Shown: one piece after another, positions 40,070 through 50,401 of the stretch
Position numbering within the stretch: position 1 is the first letter of the stretch
Layout: each line of letters begins with the position of its first letter
Assembly (NCBI GenBank): GCA_009767595.1
Contig: VSDK01024160.1
Location: forward strand, 335,688 to 399,687
DNA from: Symbiodinium kawagutii
Lineage: Eukaryota > Sar > Dinophyceae > Suessiales > Symbiodiniaceae
DNA length: 64,000 nucleotides
Direction of reading: 5' to 3'
Position numbers and translations under genes: made by a program
Notes under the pieces: generated by a model
Seen by the model: the letters and a program-made list of their open reading frames with translations, nothing else
Database searches by the model: none
What the model was told of the DNA's origin: nothing

Positions 40070-40828
40070 TCCTTTTGAACCGGTTGGAGGGGGGATGAGG
40101 GGGGATTCATTCTCTGAAAGGGTAACAGGCACAAGTTGCCGACATGTTTGGCAGGTAGCATTTCTTGGGAAACGCGTATATTGTTGATTGTTGTTGGCCA
40201 TACTTTGCAAATGTTTGTTGGTACTACCCACTTGTTGTGATATGTTGTGATTGTTGCATATTGTTGCTGCTTTTTGTCGACTATCCACATGACTAGTAAA
40301 TATCAAGCCTAAATCAACCAAGGTCGACCATCATTAAGATGCATTAAGCAGACGATCAGCCAGCATTATCAATGGTTAGCCATGATAATGTTTTTTTTTA
40401 GAGAGACCCTGGGAAACCAGCTATATTTGGTGGATTTTGCAGCCAGCTAGCCAGCATCATCAACCTCCGTTGGGAAGGAGTATTCCTTCAGCCTGTGTCT
40501 CTGTGGTGCCTACGACCCGCGGCTGCCTACCACCTTCCGAGTCGCTCGGTTTTCTGGCACCAGGGGGGACTGTGCGAAGGTGGCGACAGGCACGGGGGCA
40601 TGGGATGTTGGCCAGCTCTTGGTCACTCAACATTTACCCCATTGCAACTGAGTGGGCGTTTTCAACGATGTCTCCTGTGCCATGATGGTTGGATTCCTCT
40701 TGGCGATGCCCGCCGTACCAGTTTTGATGGAATTCTTACTGATTTGGAGACAACCTTCACTCATCAACCAGGCTGTCTACATGTTGCCGGGCAAGTCCTT
40801 GATTCAGCTGTCACACATATTCGTGAAA

Positions 40829-41025
40829 AGTGCCTGGTAGGGTGTCAAGATCCATTGACCCAACTGGTTCGTAAAAATGCTGCATCATTAGCTGACAGGT
40901 TGGGCCACCTGATGGCCTGTAAGTCTCAAGTCGATGGAGATGAGTTGAGTCAACTAGGTTGGTCAAAAAATTTGCCTGATAGGTTGTCAAGAATCCATTG
41001 ACCCAACTGTTTAACTGGTTTCGCA
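40829..41025 (+). repeat. Direct repeat of about 45 bp
   Basis: GCCTGGTAGGGTGTCAAG followed by ATCCATTGACCCAACTGGTT (from about 40829) recurs as GCCTGATAGGTTGTCAAG followed by AATCCATTGACCCAACTG (from about 40974). It lies in probable intron DNA before exon 41066. Confidence 0.75.
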
Positions 41026-41065
41026 CAAATTGTCTATGCTTAGCCTCAACTCACAGCATTCCCAG

Positions 41066-41178
41066 GCAGCTTTCTTCGACCTGCTGATGGGCATGTGGCT
41101 GGACCGCTATCCCCACGCCGTCATTGCGGTGCCCGCCTTGATGCGCAGCTTCGATCCTGCGCTCTTCGTCAAGGCGAG
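41066..41178 (+). CDS. Exon, unknown protein
   Basis: Acceptor TTCCCAG and a GC donor (GCGAG|GCTTGT). Frame AAFFDLLMGMWLDRYPHAVI then AVPALMRSFDPALFVKA, strongly G/C-ending. The hydrophobic start may be a buried helix. Unidentified. Confidence 0.55.
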
Positions 41179-41519
41179 GCTTGTCAACGATGTGGGGCAA
41201 GGCCCCAAGTGCCATGAATCCTGGCACTTTAAAATCTAAAGTTTCAGTCAGGTTTTTTTTCACATATCTAAAAAACAATTAAATTTGAAGTTTCCTTGAA
41301 ACATCTCTTTCTCTTTCCTTCTCTCCCTATGATTCTCCATGCCTACAGTTGCCACGGGAAGAAGGCGATGCTGCTCCTGGGTTTACCACCGCTCCGTAGT
41401 AAGACATCTCTCTAGCTTGACGGTCCTGGGCAATCACTATGGTTTTCCAGCTAGCCGGGTTCTTTTTGGGGGGTGAATTTGTCAAAAAGACATGGCCAAC
41501 CATCAGCAGCACACGGCAA

Positions 41520-41803
41520 CGGCCACAACAGAGGATGTATATATATCTATCTAAATCTCCATATATTTATATATTTATATATATATATATAGGTTATCAT
41601 AATTGTCAGAAATTATTATGGTTATCAATTATCATGAATTTGCTAAGCATGGAGTTAGCTTGTTGACGTGGCTGGGTCACAAGATCACCTTCAGCCAGGC
41701 TGAAGTCGATAAGATCGTGATTGAGAGAGAGATTGTCGACTATTATGATTGATCATTGATAATGCCTTGTGACAAGCTGATGCATATATTTTTGTTTTTT
41801 TAT

Positions 41804-41868
<65 letters not shown>

Positions 41869-42030
41869 GTATATATATATGTATACATATACATTTTGTA
41901 TTTATTTGTTCATTTGTTTGCTTATTTCTTTATATATATATACTTATTTATCTATAAATATGTAAATCAATAGAGAATCAATGAATATGTTTTATATATA
42001 TATATATACATATTGAACCCCATAAAGCCT
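41520..42030 (+). repeat. AT-rich microsatellite cluster
   Basis: (TA)n tracts at 41571-41592 and 41991-42009, and about 16 GATA units at 41804-41868. GA-repeats follow at 42094-42113. Confidence 0.95.
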
Positions 42031-42232
42031 AGTAACAATTGTTTTCAATTCCCTTGGCAATGATACCAGGTAGTATTTGACACTGAAAGCGATGGAGAGA
42101 GAGAGAGAGAGAGACTTGACAATGATTATGGCATTAGGCAAATGTCAAGCAAGCATGTAGCGGTTGGTTTAATAAACATACTTCTTACTACTTATTACAG
42201 CATAATACTGCATGTTTATGAGCGTTGTTGCG

Positions 42233-42474
42233 AACCATGTGTCAACACCCTGGGATACCCTGGTACCCCTGGCGTACAATCATTGCCCATTGTATTCCTC
42301 ATGATTTGGCTGGTTATCACCCCCATTTTTGATTTGCTTGACCCAGCTCGGCATATATAGTTGGCATATCCCCTATTGCTAGTGATCACCTATTCCTCAC
42401 CATTAAGCAGCTATTTAACCATTGGTTGCTTGGTTGCTTGGTTGGTTGGTTGCTTGCTCAACTGCTTGACCCAG
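42233..42474. mobile_element. Composite of family 1 TIR elements, ending at an exon
   Basis: Two diverged pieces, each ending TGCTTGACCCAGCTCG (about 42334-42349 and 42464-42479). Interior words ACCCCTGG and ATCCCCTATTG match the family. The second terminus TTGACCCAG is itself the acceptor of exon 42475-42534. Confidence 0.5.
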
Positions 42475-42534
42475 CTCGCCACCTTGGGCTCGCGGCGCCA
42501 GGAGAACTTGCCTGTCTTCGACCTTACTGAGCTG
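42475..42534 (+). CDS. Exon starting at a family 1 end
   Basis: 20 codons LATLGSRRQENLPVFDLTEL, phase 0 at both ends, G/C third positions, donor GTCAGT. The acceptor AG is inside the family 1 terminal motif. Unidentified. Confidence 0.5.
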
Positions 42535-42979
42535 GTCAGTACGACAGCCACAGTGGACTCATGGTCTGCCACTCGTCGGTTGCCCTTGCCACAGGAAAAC
42601 CATGGGGAAATCAAAGGGCCCCCAAGGATCAGAATGGCGAGTCATGGTTTGTCATGGTTTGTCAAGGTGAGATGGTAGTAGTCAGTGGTATATGCATATA
42701 GTAATGGTCAGTCATTTGTTGCCAAGAACTGGTTGATGCAGACAATCATGTTTGTTGGCCGTTCATGCTGGTTGGTGTCAATATCTATTAATAGCTGCTA
42801 CTGCTTGCTGCAACCAATGATGGCACCCTGTGAGGGTCAAAGAGAATACTCAGACTTCAGATCTGCGTGGCTGGTCCTGGCTGTCTTCGGGTATCCTCTC
42901 CGCCCACGGGCAGTGGTAGTTGAAATGACCAGTAGTTTACCGGTAATAACTGATGCAACTCCCACACCGCCGTTGACCA

Positions 42980-43029
42980 TCTTCTTCTTCTTCTTCTTCT
43001 TGTTGTTGTTCTTCTTCTTCTTCTTCTTA
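42980..43029 (+). repeat. Microsatellite (TTC)n with TTG block
   Basis: TTC runs interrupted by TTGTTGTT. Phe and Lys runs in overlapping frames are artefacts. Confidence 0.95.
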
Positions 43030-43380
43030 ATCTTCAACTTGTTCCTAAAGTGGCAAATGAAACTTTTAAAAGGGTCAATTTCCCTGCCGGCTGCCTCCAA
43101 CAGATTCCAGCTGAGGCGGAACATGCTGCTAAGCTTTCTGAGGAGATGCTTGGAGGAAGAAGCAAGGGGCCTCCGAATTGGTGAGGGCGTAGTGCTGGAG
43201 CCCACTCTGTTTTTTTCTCCGGTAGGGTAACTTGGTTGGTCAAGTGAAGGAACCAATTTGGTTGGTTGATCGTTGCAGGTTACCTTGGCTGATATCTCTC
43301 TGTCTCTCTCTCTCTATGTGTATCTCTCCTTCTGTCTGTATGTGCATGTAGGTGTGGAAGTGGAAACATGAGACATGCAG

Positions 43381-43532
43381 AAATTCAAGGAGTCCTGCGG
43401 CCGCCAAGGACTCGTTTGTTCTATCAACTGGGCACCGCTCACAAGATGGAGGGCGTGTTGAGAGCCCTGCGGAAGCACATCTGCGCGGGTCTGTCGGTGG
43501 AGCAGATGGTGCACGGGCAGCCGGAGGCTGCG
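43381..43532 (+). CDS. Exon, unknown protein
   Basis: Acceptor ACATGCAG. Frame IQGVLRPPRTRLFYQLGTAH, KMEGVLRALRKHICAGLSVE and QMVHGQPEAAV with strong codon bias. Both a GC donor (43527) and a GT donor (43533) keep phase 0. Unidentified. Confidence 0.5.
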
Positions 43533-43910
43533 GTGTGTTTGGGACGGTGGGGGCGGCTGCGAGGCGCAGGGGGGGGCGTGTGCGCATGTGGACGGATAGT
43601 CGTGCATGGGGATAGGATCGATGCATGGATTGATGGGTAGTAGGTGCATGCATGCACTCTAAGGCAGATGGATGGATGGTTGGAACTGTAGACCGACGAT
43701 TCAGCATGCGCGCACGCATTTGCATAAACCTGCGTTTGCACACGCAAGAGTGTGTACGCCTTGATTATGCTCGACGGATTCCGCCCCACTACCGCTCCAT
43801 ATCATATTCTTGCATGTTCTTGACCATGTTCCAAGAACTTGTCCAAACATGTGTGCATACATGCATGAAGGCTGGCTCAATTTCTATCTGCAGCCCATGA
43901 AGCCAGTTCC

Positions 43911-44963
43911 ATGGAGCATATGCTTTCGGAAAGATGGTTTCCTTGTCCAGGATGCGATCTCATGGTGACGGGCCTTGCGCGAAAAGGACATCCTCACCCA
44001 GAGAAACACGACGTTTATTCTTACACCCACTGCTGCCAAAACTGTGAGCAAGGGTTGAAGACACATTCTAAAACGTGGCATTGTGCCGGCGTGCCAGCAG
44101 CCGCTTTTCGATCCGTGCGATTGAGGAGTGGTACCGTGCAGCACTACCTGTTGCATGATCCTGGAGGGAATTCCCTGCCGGTTCTTCTTTTCCTGCATGG
44201 TGCCGTGACGTACATTTATCCCGAAACTCTGTGGTGGGATGTGAAAGACCTTGTGAGCAAGAACCAGACTATTCGGGAGAACTTCATCGTCATTGCTCCA
44301 TTTGGTTCGGTCGAGGAACCAATAGTTCATCCAAATCCTCATCGGAAAAAGAAAGATCGCTTCTACAACGAGATCCACTATGTGAAGTGCTTCGATCCAG
44401 AAACGACTTGGGACTTTTTCATTTCAGCTCTGCAAGCCCTTCGGGCAGAAGCAGGTGAACAGAAATTTGATCCTGCACGGCTTCATGTCACCGGATACTC
44501 CATGGGCGGACAGGCAGCGTGGAGCTTAGCGTGCCTTTTCGGTTCACGATTGGCTTCTGCTGCACCTATGGCTGCTAAGTGTGCCTGGGAGGAGGATTCC
44601 TGGAAGCAGGTGGCGAAGATTTTGAGTGAACTGGGCGGGCTTCCTGTTTGGACCTATGCTGGTAAAAACGATGATGGTGCCGTGTGCTGGCGAGATCTCT
44701 GGTGGTTGGCAAAGGAACGAAACAAGGAGACCCAAGTGACAGAAACAACAACTGCAACGCAAACTGGGATCCAAGCCACGATTCATGCATGGAGTGCAGA
44801 CCTCTCAGTCGCTTTGGTTGATGGAGGTCATTGCATTTGGGACCCTGTTTACCACTTTGAAGATGCCTTTCAGCTATTTAGTCGAATGCTGCAAGCCAGG
44901 TGCCGGACACCGCCATCACTGGAATCAGCTGAATCCCGTTTTCCGGCCGCGAGCCCAGGATAG
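43911..44963 (+). CDS. Alpha/beta-hydrolase, esterase-like, with N-terminal Cys/His region
   Basis: 350 residues in one frame. Residues 10-60 hold paired cysteines and histidines (CPGCDLMVTG, HCCQNCEQGLKTHSKTWHC), perhaps a metal site. The hydrolase fold follows: VLLFLHGAVTY (oxyanion strand-turn), the nucleophile elbow VTGYSMGGQAAW around residue 200, a candidate acid in TYAGKNDDGAV and a candidate His in LVDGGHCIWD. The arrangement resembles the PHB-depolymerase/feruloyl-esterase-like group of bacterial and eukaryotic hydrolases, so an ester substrate is likely but unknown. No intron is needed. The first in-frame ATG was chosen; an AG in ATCTGCAG just upstream could accept a spliced leader. 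No signal peptide is obvious. Confidence 0.88.
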   Translation: MEHMLSERWFPCPGCDLMVTGLARKGHPHPEKHDVYSYTHCCQNCEQGLKTHSKTWHCAGVPAAAFRSVRLRSGTVQHYLLHDPGGNSLPVLLFLHGAVTYIYPETLWWDVKDLVSKNQTIRENFIVIAPFGSVEEPIVHPNPHRKKKDRFYNEIHYVKCFDPETTWDFFISALQALRAEAGEQKFDPARLHVTGYSMGGQAAWSLACLFGSRLASAAPMAAKCAWEEDSWKQVAKILSELGGLPVWTYAGKNDDGAVCWRDLWWLAKERNKETQVTETTTATQTGIQATIHAWSADLSVALVDGGHCIWDPVYHFEDAFQLFSRMLQARCRTPPSLESAESRFPAASPG

Positions 44964-45114
44964 AGAAAAGGAAGAGCCGTGGGCTCAGATTGCTGTAGCC
45001 AAGATGTTTCCACAGCGTGCTGGCGCTGAAGAGACAGATCATCTGAAGCGGCGGAGAAAAAGAGACATGAAAGCACGCAAGCATGAAAGAGACGTGATTG
45101 TATATATGTATTTA

Positions 45115-45116
<2 letters not shown>

Positions 45117-45157
<41 letters not shown>

Positions 45158-45180
45158 ATACATATATATATATCGCTCTC
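45117..45180 (+). repeat. Microsatellite (CTAT)n then (TA)n
   Basis: About ten CTAT units in the 3' flank of the hydrolase gene, followed by TATATATATC and CTCTCTCT. Confidence 0.97.
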
Positions 45181-45702
45181 TCTATATTTATCTTTGGCAG
45201 CTTTTGATAGATCCACCTTGCACAATAAGAGGCGTCACAGAAACCTCATGAAATTGGGAGTGGGGGAATGATGACTCGACCCATTTGTATCGAGCAAGAG
45301 GAAAGCTGGTGCCGTCTCGGTTTGGTCAGCCAGCCGCCAGGAAAGCACCCTGCTCTTAGCAGCAGCTGGGCCGCATGGGTGGGCGTACTCTCAGAATCCA
45401 CGACGCTACGAATCGTTTGGAGTACGGCACGATGGCAATGATAATTAATTAGCCATGATAGGCAGCATGATCGACACAGTCTGTAATCAGCCGCCAGTTC
45501 AGTTCTCCACAGATTAAGTTTTGGGAATGGTCTTGTGGCTTCGAAAAAGCCAGGGAACTTCCATTGTCATCTGGTTGACAACACTTTCTGGATGATGCAG
45601 TTGGATCATCAAGTTTTGTACCAATGACATCAGTGACTCGAGTGGTTGAAAAGAGTGGTGGGCGCGAATAGTTTGGCAATGATATACACGTGCTGGTGAG
45701 AT

Positions 45703-45799
45703 AGCTGGCTGATGGTTTAAACATTTTTATTTGTCCAGTATTAACAAATGATTGGGTTGTTAACTAGTATTTTCCATAGGGGTTGAACCCCCCTACCAG
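45703..45799. mobile_element. TIR element family 2 copy abutting an exon
   Basis: 97 bp. Left end GCTGGCTGATGGTTTAA, right end GGTTGAACCCCCCTACCAG, interior CTAGTATTTTCCATAGGGG like the other copies. Its last two bases AG are the acceptor of exon 45800. A GTGAGA donor lies 8 bp before its left end (45695), giving a possible 105-bp intron. Confidence 0.55.
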
Positions 45800-45946
45800 T
45801 ACAGTCATGGCCATGAGAAGGCGCCGTGCGTCTCTGGGTCCGTGTCCGAGGTGCTGAATGCCTTGCGGTTGCTGCAGAGTTTTGGATTCCTGCCATATCT
45901 CTCCACTTTTCAGGACGAAGATCCCGCGGCAAGGGGGGCTGGCTAG
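45800..45946 (+). CDS. Terminal exon candidate after a family 2 element
   Basis: 48 codons plus TAG: YSHGHEKAPCVSGSVSEVLN, ALRLLQSFGFLPYLSTFQDE, DPAARGAG. Good third-position bias and phase 0. Unidentified. A minus frame is also open (46277-45741) but is less protein-like. Confidence 0.5.
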   Translation, partial: YSHGHEKAPCVSGSVSEVLNALRLLQSFGFLPYLSTFQDEDPAARGAG

Positions 45947-46062
45947 GGTGAAGGATGGCTTCACCTGTGAAGATCATTTTCCACACCATTTTCGAGGGCT
46001 GAACCTCCTCCAATCCTGTTGGTAATCTTCCTACTTGCATCGTCCAGCCTAACATTGCATCT

Positions 46063-46296
46063 TTGCATCCAATAGTTGAAAATGATCGGGCGCACCCATC
46101 CATCCATACCATCCGGCAGCCGGCCATCCGAGCATGGATGTGGCTTTTCGGGGTCCGCATTGCATTCATAGAGTGGGCCAACTTACCCACGACATCAAGT
46201 TCAAGCTCATGGCTATATTGGTACCCAGAAGTGGTATTTGCCGAAGACTTGGGAAGAAAAGACTTGGAATATTTCATAAATATAAGTCGTAGGTAA
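46063..46296 (+). CDS. Possible exon, unknown protein
   Basis: A 77-codon frame including MWLFGVRIAFIEWANLPTT and WLYWYPEVVFAEDLGRKDLE to a TAG. Splice limits unclear; hydrophobic middle. Confidence 0.3.
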   Translation: MHPIVENDRAHPSIHTIRQPAIRAWMWLFGVRIAFIEWANLPTTSSSSSWLYWYPEVVFAEDLGRKDLEYFINISRR

Positions 46297-46315
46297 ATGT
46301 TTGTATTTCATTAAT

Positions 46316-46432
46316 ATGGCTGTGAGTCAAAACCCTGTACCCCTGGTTCCCCAACTATTAACCATTGTTTTCCTTATTATTGGTTGGTCATTATCCCCCA
46401 TTATTGGTTGTTTAATATTGACCCATAGCCAT
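46316..46432. mobile_element. TIR element family 1, copy f
   Basis: 117 bp, the same length as the inner copy at 38536. Ends ATGGCTGTGAGTCAA and TTGACCCATAGCCAT are 15-bp inverted repeats. Flanks ATTTCATTAAT and ATTTCATAAT may be an imperfect target duplication. Confidence 0.65.
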
Positions 46433-46554
46433 ATTTCATAATACAAATATTTTTGAAAGATACCAAGTCTTTTCTTTGCTTTGGGTGAAATATATCTAAA
46501 TATTTATTTAAACATATTACAATTATTGTTTTGCTTTGCTGTGCGAATTTTGAG

Positions 46555-46703
46555 TGCAAGGCCTCCCAGCCCAGGAGCTGCAGGGTCCTTTGCTCCGGTG
46601 CCTGGACGGTCGCACGGATCTGTTGAACCCACCGCAGGTGGAACAGCAATGGGCTCTTGCGCGCGAGGCCTGGGCCTGGGGGCCTGGCCTCGTGGTGCTG
46701 CTG
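46555..46703 (+). CDS. Exon, unknown protein
   Basis: Acceptor TTTTGAG, donor GTGGTT. Frame QGLPAQELQGPLLRCLDGRT, DLLNPPQVEQQWALAREAWA and WGPGLVVLL, strongly G/C-ending, phase 0 at the 3' end. Unidentified. Confidence 0.5.
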
Positions 46704-47372
46704 GTGGTTGTTGTCGTGGTGGTGGTGTAGTGGTAGATGATAGAGAAGCCATCAGGTTTCTCATGGTTCCGCACATGGTTTCACACATGGTACGACGCAT
46801 GGTTTCACACATGGTTTCACATCAAAGTAAGTCGATCATACGGTCGTGTTGGTTTGCAAATGTTGGCAATCATCTGTTGAGAATTTTCAGAGCACTCATC
46901 AGATCATCTTGGGTGGTTGATGAGCCAGGAAACACTTGGTCAAGTTTGTTGGTTTAGACTGCTAGCATCCGCCAAACTTGTCGTGACGACCACGGGCATC
47001 AGCTCATAGATCTCATAGTCACGGGCCAAGTTACTGAGCATGATCAACCATCAGCCCATGATTCATCAGCTCATTGATTTACAGAACGGTTGATTTGTCA
47101 TAAAGCAGCCTATTGACCATTTGCTTTTTGACCATCTTTAAGAGCCTTCAACTTCCCCCAGTTTCATTTACAAACCATTTTTGTCAGCTCCTTCGCCATC
47201 AAATCGCATGCCTTATCCAGCGCATTGACCAACCATCCTGTGACCATCATGTGCTGGCTGACCGAATGTCATGAGCCGGCTTGGCATCAGCAACAAGCTT
47301 ATCATTCAGCAGCATGCAGTAGCCAGCACAGTCATTAACCACCATCAGCAAGCTCAATCATCTTCACCAGTC

Positions 47373-47389
47373 AGCCATTTTGGCTCAAG
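47373..47389 (+). other. DinoSL relic at LINE 5' end
   Basis: AGCCATTTTGGCTCAAG is an exact match to the last 17 bases of the 22-nt spliced leader of dinoflagellate mRNAs. Upstream bases (CCAGTC) diverge. It marks a copy made from a trans-spliced mRNA. Confidence 0.8.
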
Positions 47390-47435
47390 ATCAGCTGACC
47401 ACCAAGACCAGCCTCCCGCAATTGAACTGCGATCG

Positions 47436-48230
47436 ATGGCGCCAAAGGTCCGCACAGCGCCCCCGCGCTCCAGGGCGAAGGAACATGGTGGTGGGCCAAA
47501 GGCCAAGGTGGTTCCACCTCCAGGCTTAGAGGTGGCCAAGCCAACCCCCTTCGAAAGCAATTCCCGTTGGTAAGGTTCACGAACCACCACGGTTTCCACC
47601 TCCAGCAGTGATGCCGAACACCACCGTCAGTTCCAAAGGTTCCGGCATTCGAGGCCACGCCCACGTCAAAACCACCTTCTGACGAGGAGGATGGTTCTGC
47701 AGAGATGAAACGAAGGGAGGAGCTACGTTCTCTGGAGCGTGCTACCAGAGTGATGGCACCACCTCCAAAGCAGCCGGTGTATTCACCAGCCCGGAGTGCT
47801 TCGGCTGCGTATCAGTGCGTGGGGCGCAGCAACCCTGGCGCGACAATGCCAACAGGCAGGGCGTATTCACCAGCCCCGCATGCCTCGGCTGCGTAGCAGT
47901 GCGTGGGACGCAGCAGTCTTGGTGTGGCAAAGGACTGATGGCCCGTCCAAGCCCCCGTGGTGCCATTAACTTCAAGACTTCAAGGATCTTCAAGGAGGAT
48001 GATGATGTTGAGGTTGAGCCTGCCACTGCCCTGGTTCCGGTTGAGGTGGACAGTCCGTCTCAGCGTGCCAAGAAAACTACGCCCTTGTCGTTGCCAAGCG
48101 CACCATTCATTCATCTGTCCATGAGTCTGTCCAGTCATCCCTCCTTCCCATGCAAAACACAGTCAAGGCTTTGGCAGAGAAGTCACGTGCCCATGATGGG
48201 CGACTGGATCGGCTGAACAGGCACGCGGCG
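47436..48230 (+). pseudogene. LINE ORF1-like region
   Basis: ATG 46 bp after the leader opens MAPKVRTAPPRSRAKEHGGG, a basic, Pro-rich start. Frames then change repeatedly. An 84-bp tandem duplication lies at about 47778-47945. No RRM or zinc knuckle could be read, so the ORF1 label rests on position. Confidence 0.4.
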
Positions 48231-48650
48231 TGTTTCAGCACATGGAATCTCAGCACTTTCGTCGCGTAGGCTCCTTTCAAGAAGAGCTTGTGCAGTTGCA
48301 CAGAAAGCCGTTTGCAGCCCCAGGGCTGCTCAATCACCGTCCTCTCTCAGTTCTCCTGCCTCGGCTTCTGCGCCCCAGACTTTTGATTTGGTAATTGGAG
48401 GGTGGAAGGAAGGGGCCACCAGGGAACGGGCTGAAAGGGACCTTGCCAAGTTGCTTGAGTCAGTTGGTGCGCAGGGGGATGTCTCCCAAACCGTCCTGTA
48501 TGGCAAGCGTCCTGGCTTTGCAAAGTTTGCCTTCAAACTGGAGGAGCATTGGACTCCAGCTGAGCGTCGCGCATTCTGACCAAGATACGTTCTGCTAAGT
48601 GGGCCCCGGGAGGCTGTGAGGGATGGATCACTACAGGATCTACAGGCAAA

Positions 48651-49545
48651 ATGCCGAAGCAGCGGAGGGTCTCAAAGGCCGTCGCTCAGCTGAATGCTCT
48701 CCTTCGTGAGCAGCTCAAAGTTGACCGTGGGCTGCTTGGCTTTTGGGCCGCGGCTAAGGCCTATGTCGGCGAGTTCCGGGTGACGGGACTCAGCCCTGAA
48801 GATGAGAATGGCGCCCAGCCACCATGTGATGTGTCAGATGTGTGCTGGTTGGTTCGCGATGCCCGCCCTGCAGTGAATGTTTGGCTTGATTTGGACCCCC
48901 TGGCCCGTGGACTTGGCCTGAACAAAGCGGATGTTCAGAATCAATGGCTGGCCCGCTCTGGCGGGGCTAGTGTTTGACATGTGGTGGATAACTTACCAGG
49001 CTAGGCGTGCCCCCGCTGGTGAGGGAGAGCCTGTCCCACCCCGTGATGAACTGAACAGCAGTTTGTATGGTTGCGATTCAGACGTTGCCTTACTGGAGAT
49101 TGATGATTTCATTCTGTTGGTCGCCAAGCCCGATGCAGATTGCTTCGCTGACTGGAGCAGTGCGTGTGTTGGGCATTCCCATTTGTGCTGTGTGTGTCTC
49201 GTTTCTGTGGACCTTTCACACCAAGGCGGCTTCCTGATGACTTTCTTGCTGCTTTTTCCTCTCTGGAGGACTGCTTGCAACCCTTCGTCCGTAAGTGTCA
49301 TCCCAGTGTTGTCCTTGGTGACTTCAACGTGGATCTTTGTCGTGGATCTGGTGATCGCTTCGCTGGTTTGCGCGCATGTTTACACCACCTTGGTGCATTT
49401 CTCTTCTGATTCTGTGCCCACCTGGGGTGTGCGTCGCCTTGATCACATTGTTTGCAACTCTTTGGTGCTTGATCGATGCTCGGCCCTCTCTGGCCACCCA
49501 GCTTGTCCTTGGGCTGGGGTCGAGGTGCGGAATGATCTCAGCCAT
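48651..49545 (+). pseudogene. LINE endonuclease-like region
   Basis: Frame pieces contain PSVVLGDFNVDLCRGSGDR (the GDFN strand of AP-type endonucleases), TWGVRRLDHIVCNSLVL and VRNDLSHGF, matching the D...H order near the end of that fold. Broken between frames, so probably inactive in this copy. Confidence 0.6.
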
Positions 49546-49684
49546 GGTTTCTTGCTGCGCGAATTGTTGCTTCGTGGTGAGGGGTGCTCTTCCAGACGGC
49601 GTCGTGCCTCCGGATACCTTGCTTTCCTCAATTGGCCGTGCGAGATGAATTTGACCAATGGCTTGATTCTGCAGCAGAAAGTGT

Positions 49685-50380
49685 GTGCCTTTATGGATTC
49701 AGCCATGTGTGGTGCTTTGCCCGGCACAGTTTCTTATTGACTGTGGGGGCGCCGCGCGCTCGTGGTTGCCTGGCAAGGGCCTCCCCAAGGCTTTGGATGT
49801 TGTGAAGCATGCTGCCCAATCCTCGGCAGGGTTAGGTGACAATACTGTTTTCGTGCAGCTGGACTTATCCCAAGCCTTTGACTCCTTGTTCGTCAATGCT
49901 GTGCTTGCTTTCCTGCATGAGCATTGGGTGGCTTCTTCTGCGCTCAGTGTTTCCCTGTTGCGGTGGATTTTGGCGCATTCCCAGCTGCGCTTCCAATTGT
50001 TTGATTTTGTTTGGTGGTGTAGCCAGGGCCGTGGTGCTCGACAAGGAGGCAGCCACAGTCCGACCTTGTTTGGCCGCATTGTGGCTGCGCGCTTTGCCCA
50101 GCTTGTTGGCGCTTGGCGTTCGTGGCGTGAGCAGCCGACTGTTGAGGCTGGTCTTGTTGCCTTATGGGGCTTGTGGTTCATCGATGATTCCATTCTGTTG
50201 TTCCGCGCCCTCGCGCAAGCTGTTCGGCTCATGCCTGAAGTGGTCTCATTGCTTGCTCCATGGGGCTGGCAATCAATGTCTCCAAGTCTTGTGTGCTGGC
50301 GGTCCCACTTCCTCCTTTTACCTCTGCCATTGGTTGAAGGCCATGATTGCGTGCTTGATCGGCTGTGTCTTCTTCTCTAA
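49685..50380 (+). pseudogene. LINE reverse transcriptase
   Basis: 231-codon frame with VFVQLDLSQAFDSLFVNAVL (motif A), GARQGGSHSPTLFGRIVAA (motif B, QG...SP.LF) and LWFIDDSILLF (motif C, FIDD for the common YADD). The order and spacing are those of non-LTR reverse transcriptases. Later sequence shifts frame. Confidence 0.8.
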
Positions 50381-50401
50381 CCGTTTGCTGTTGACCCACA
50401 A

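Noticed and set aside
40495-41001. 168-codon plus ORF as a gene
   Set aside because: It spans a 45-bp direct repeat, has poor codon bias and no motif. It is probably intron DNA upstream of exon 41066-41178.
45741-46277. 178-codon minus ORF over 45.7-46.3 kb
   Set aside because: It runs through a family 2 element and opposes a better biased plus exon that starts exactly at a splice acceptor.
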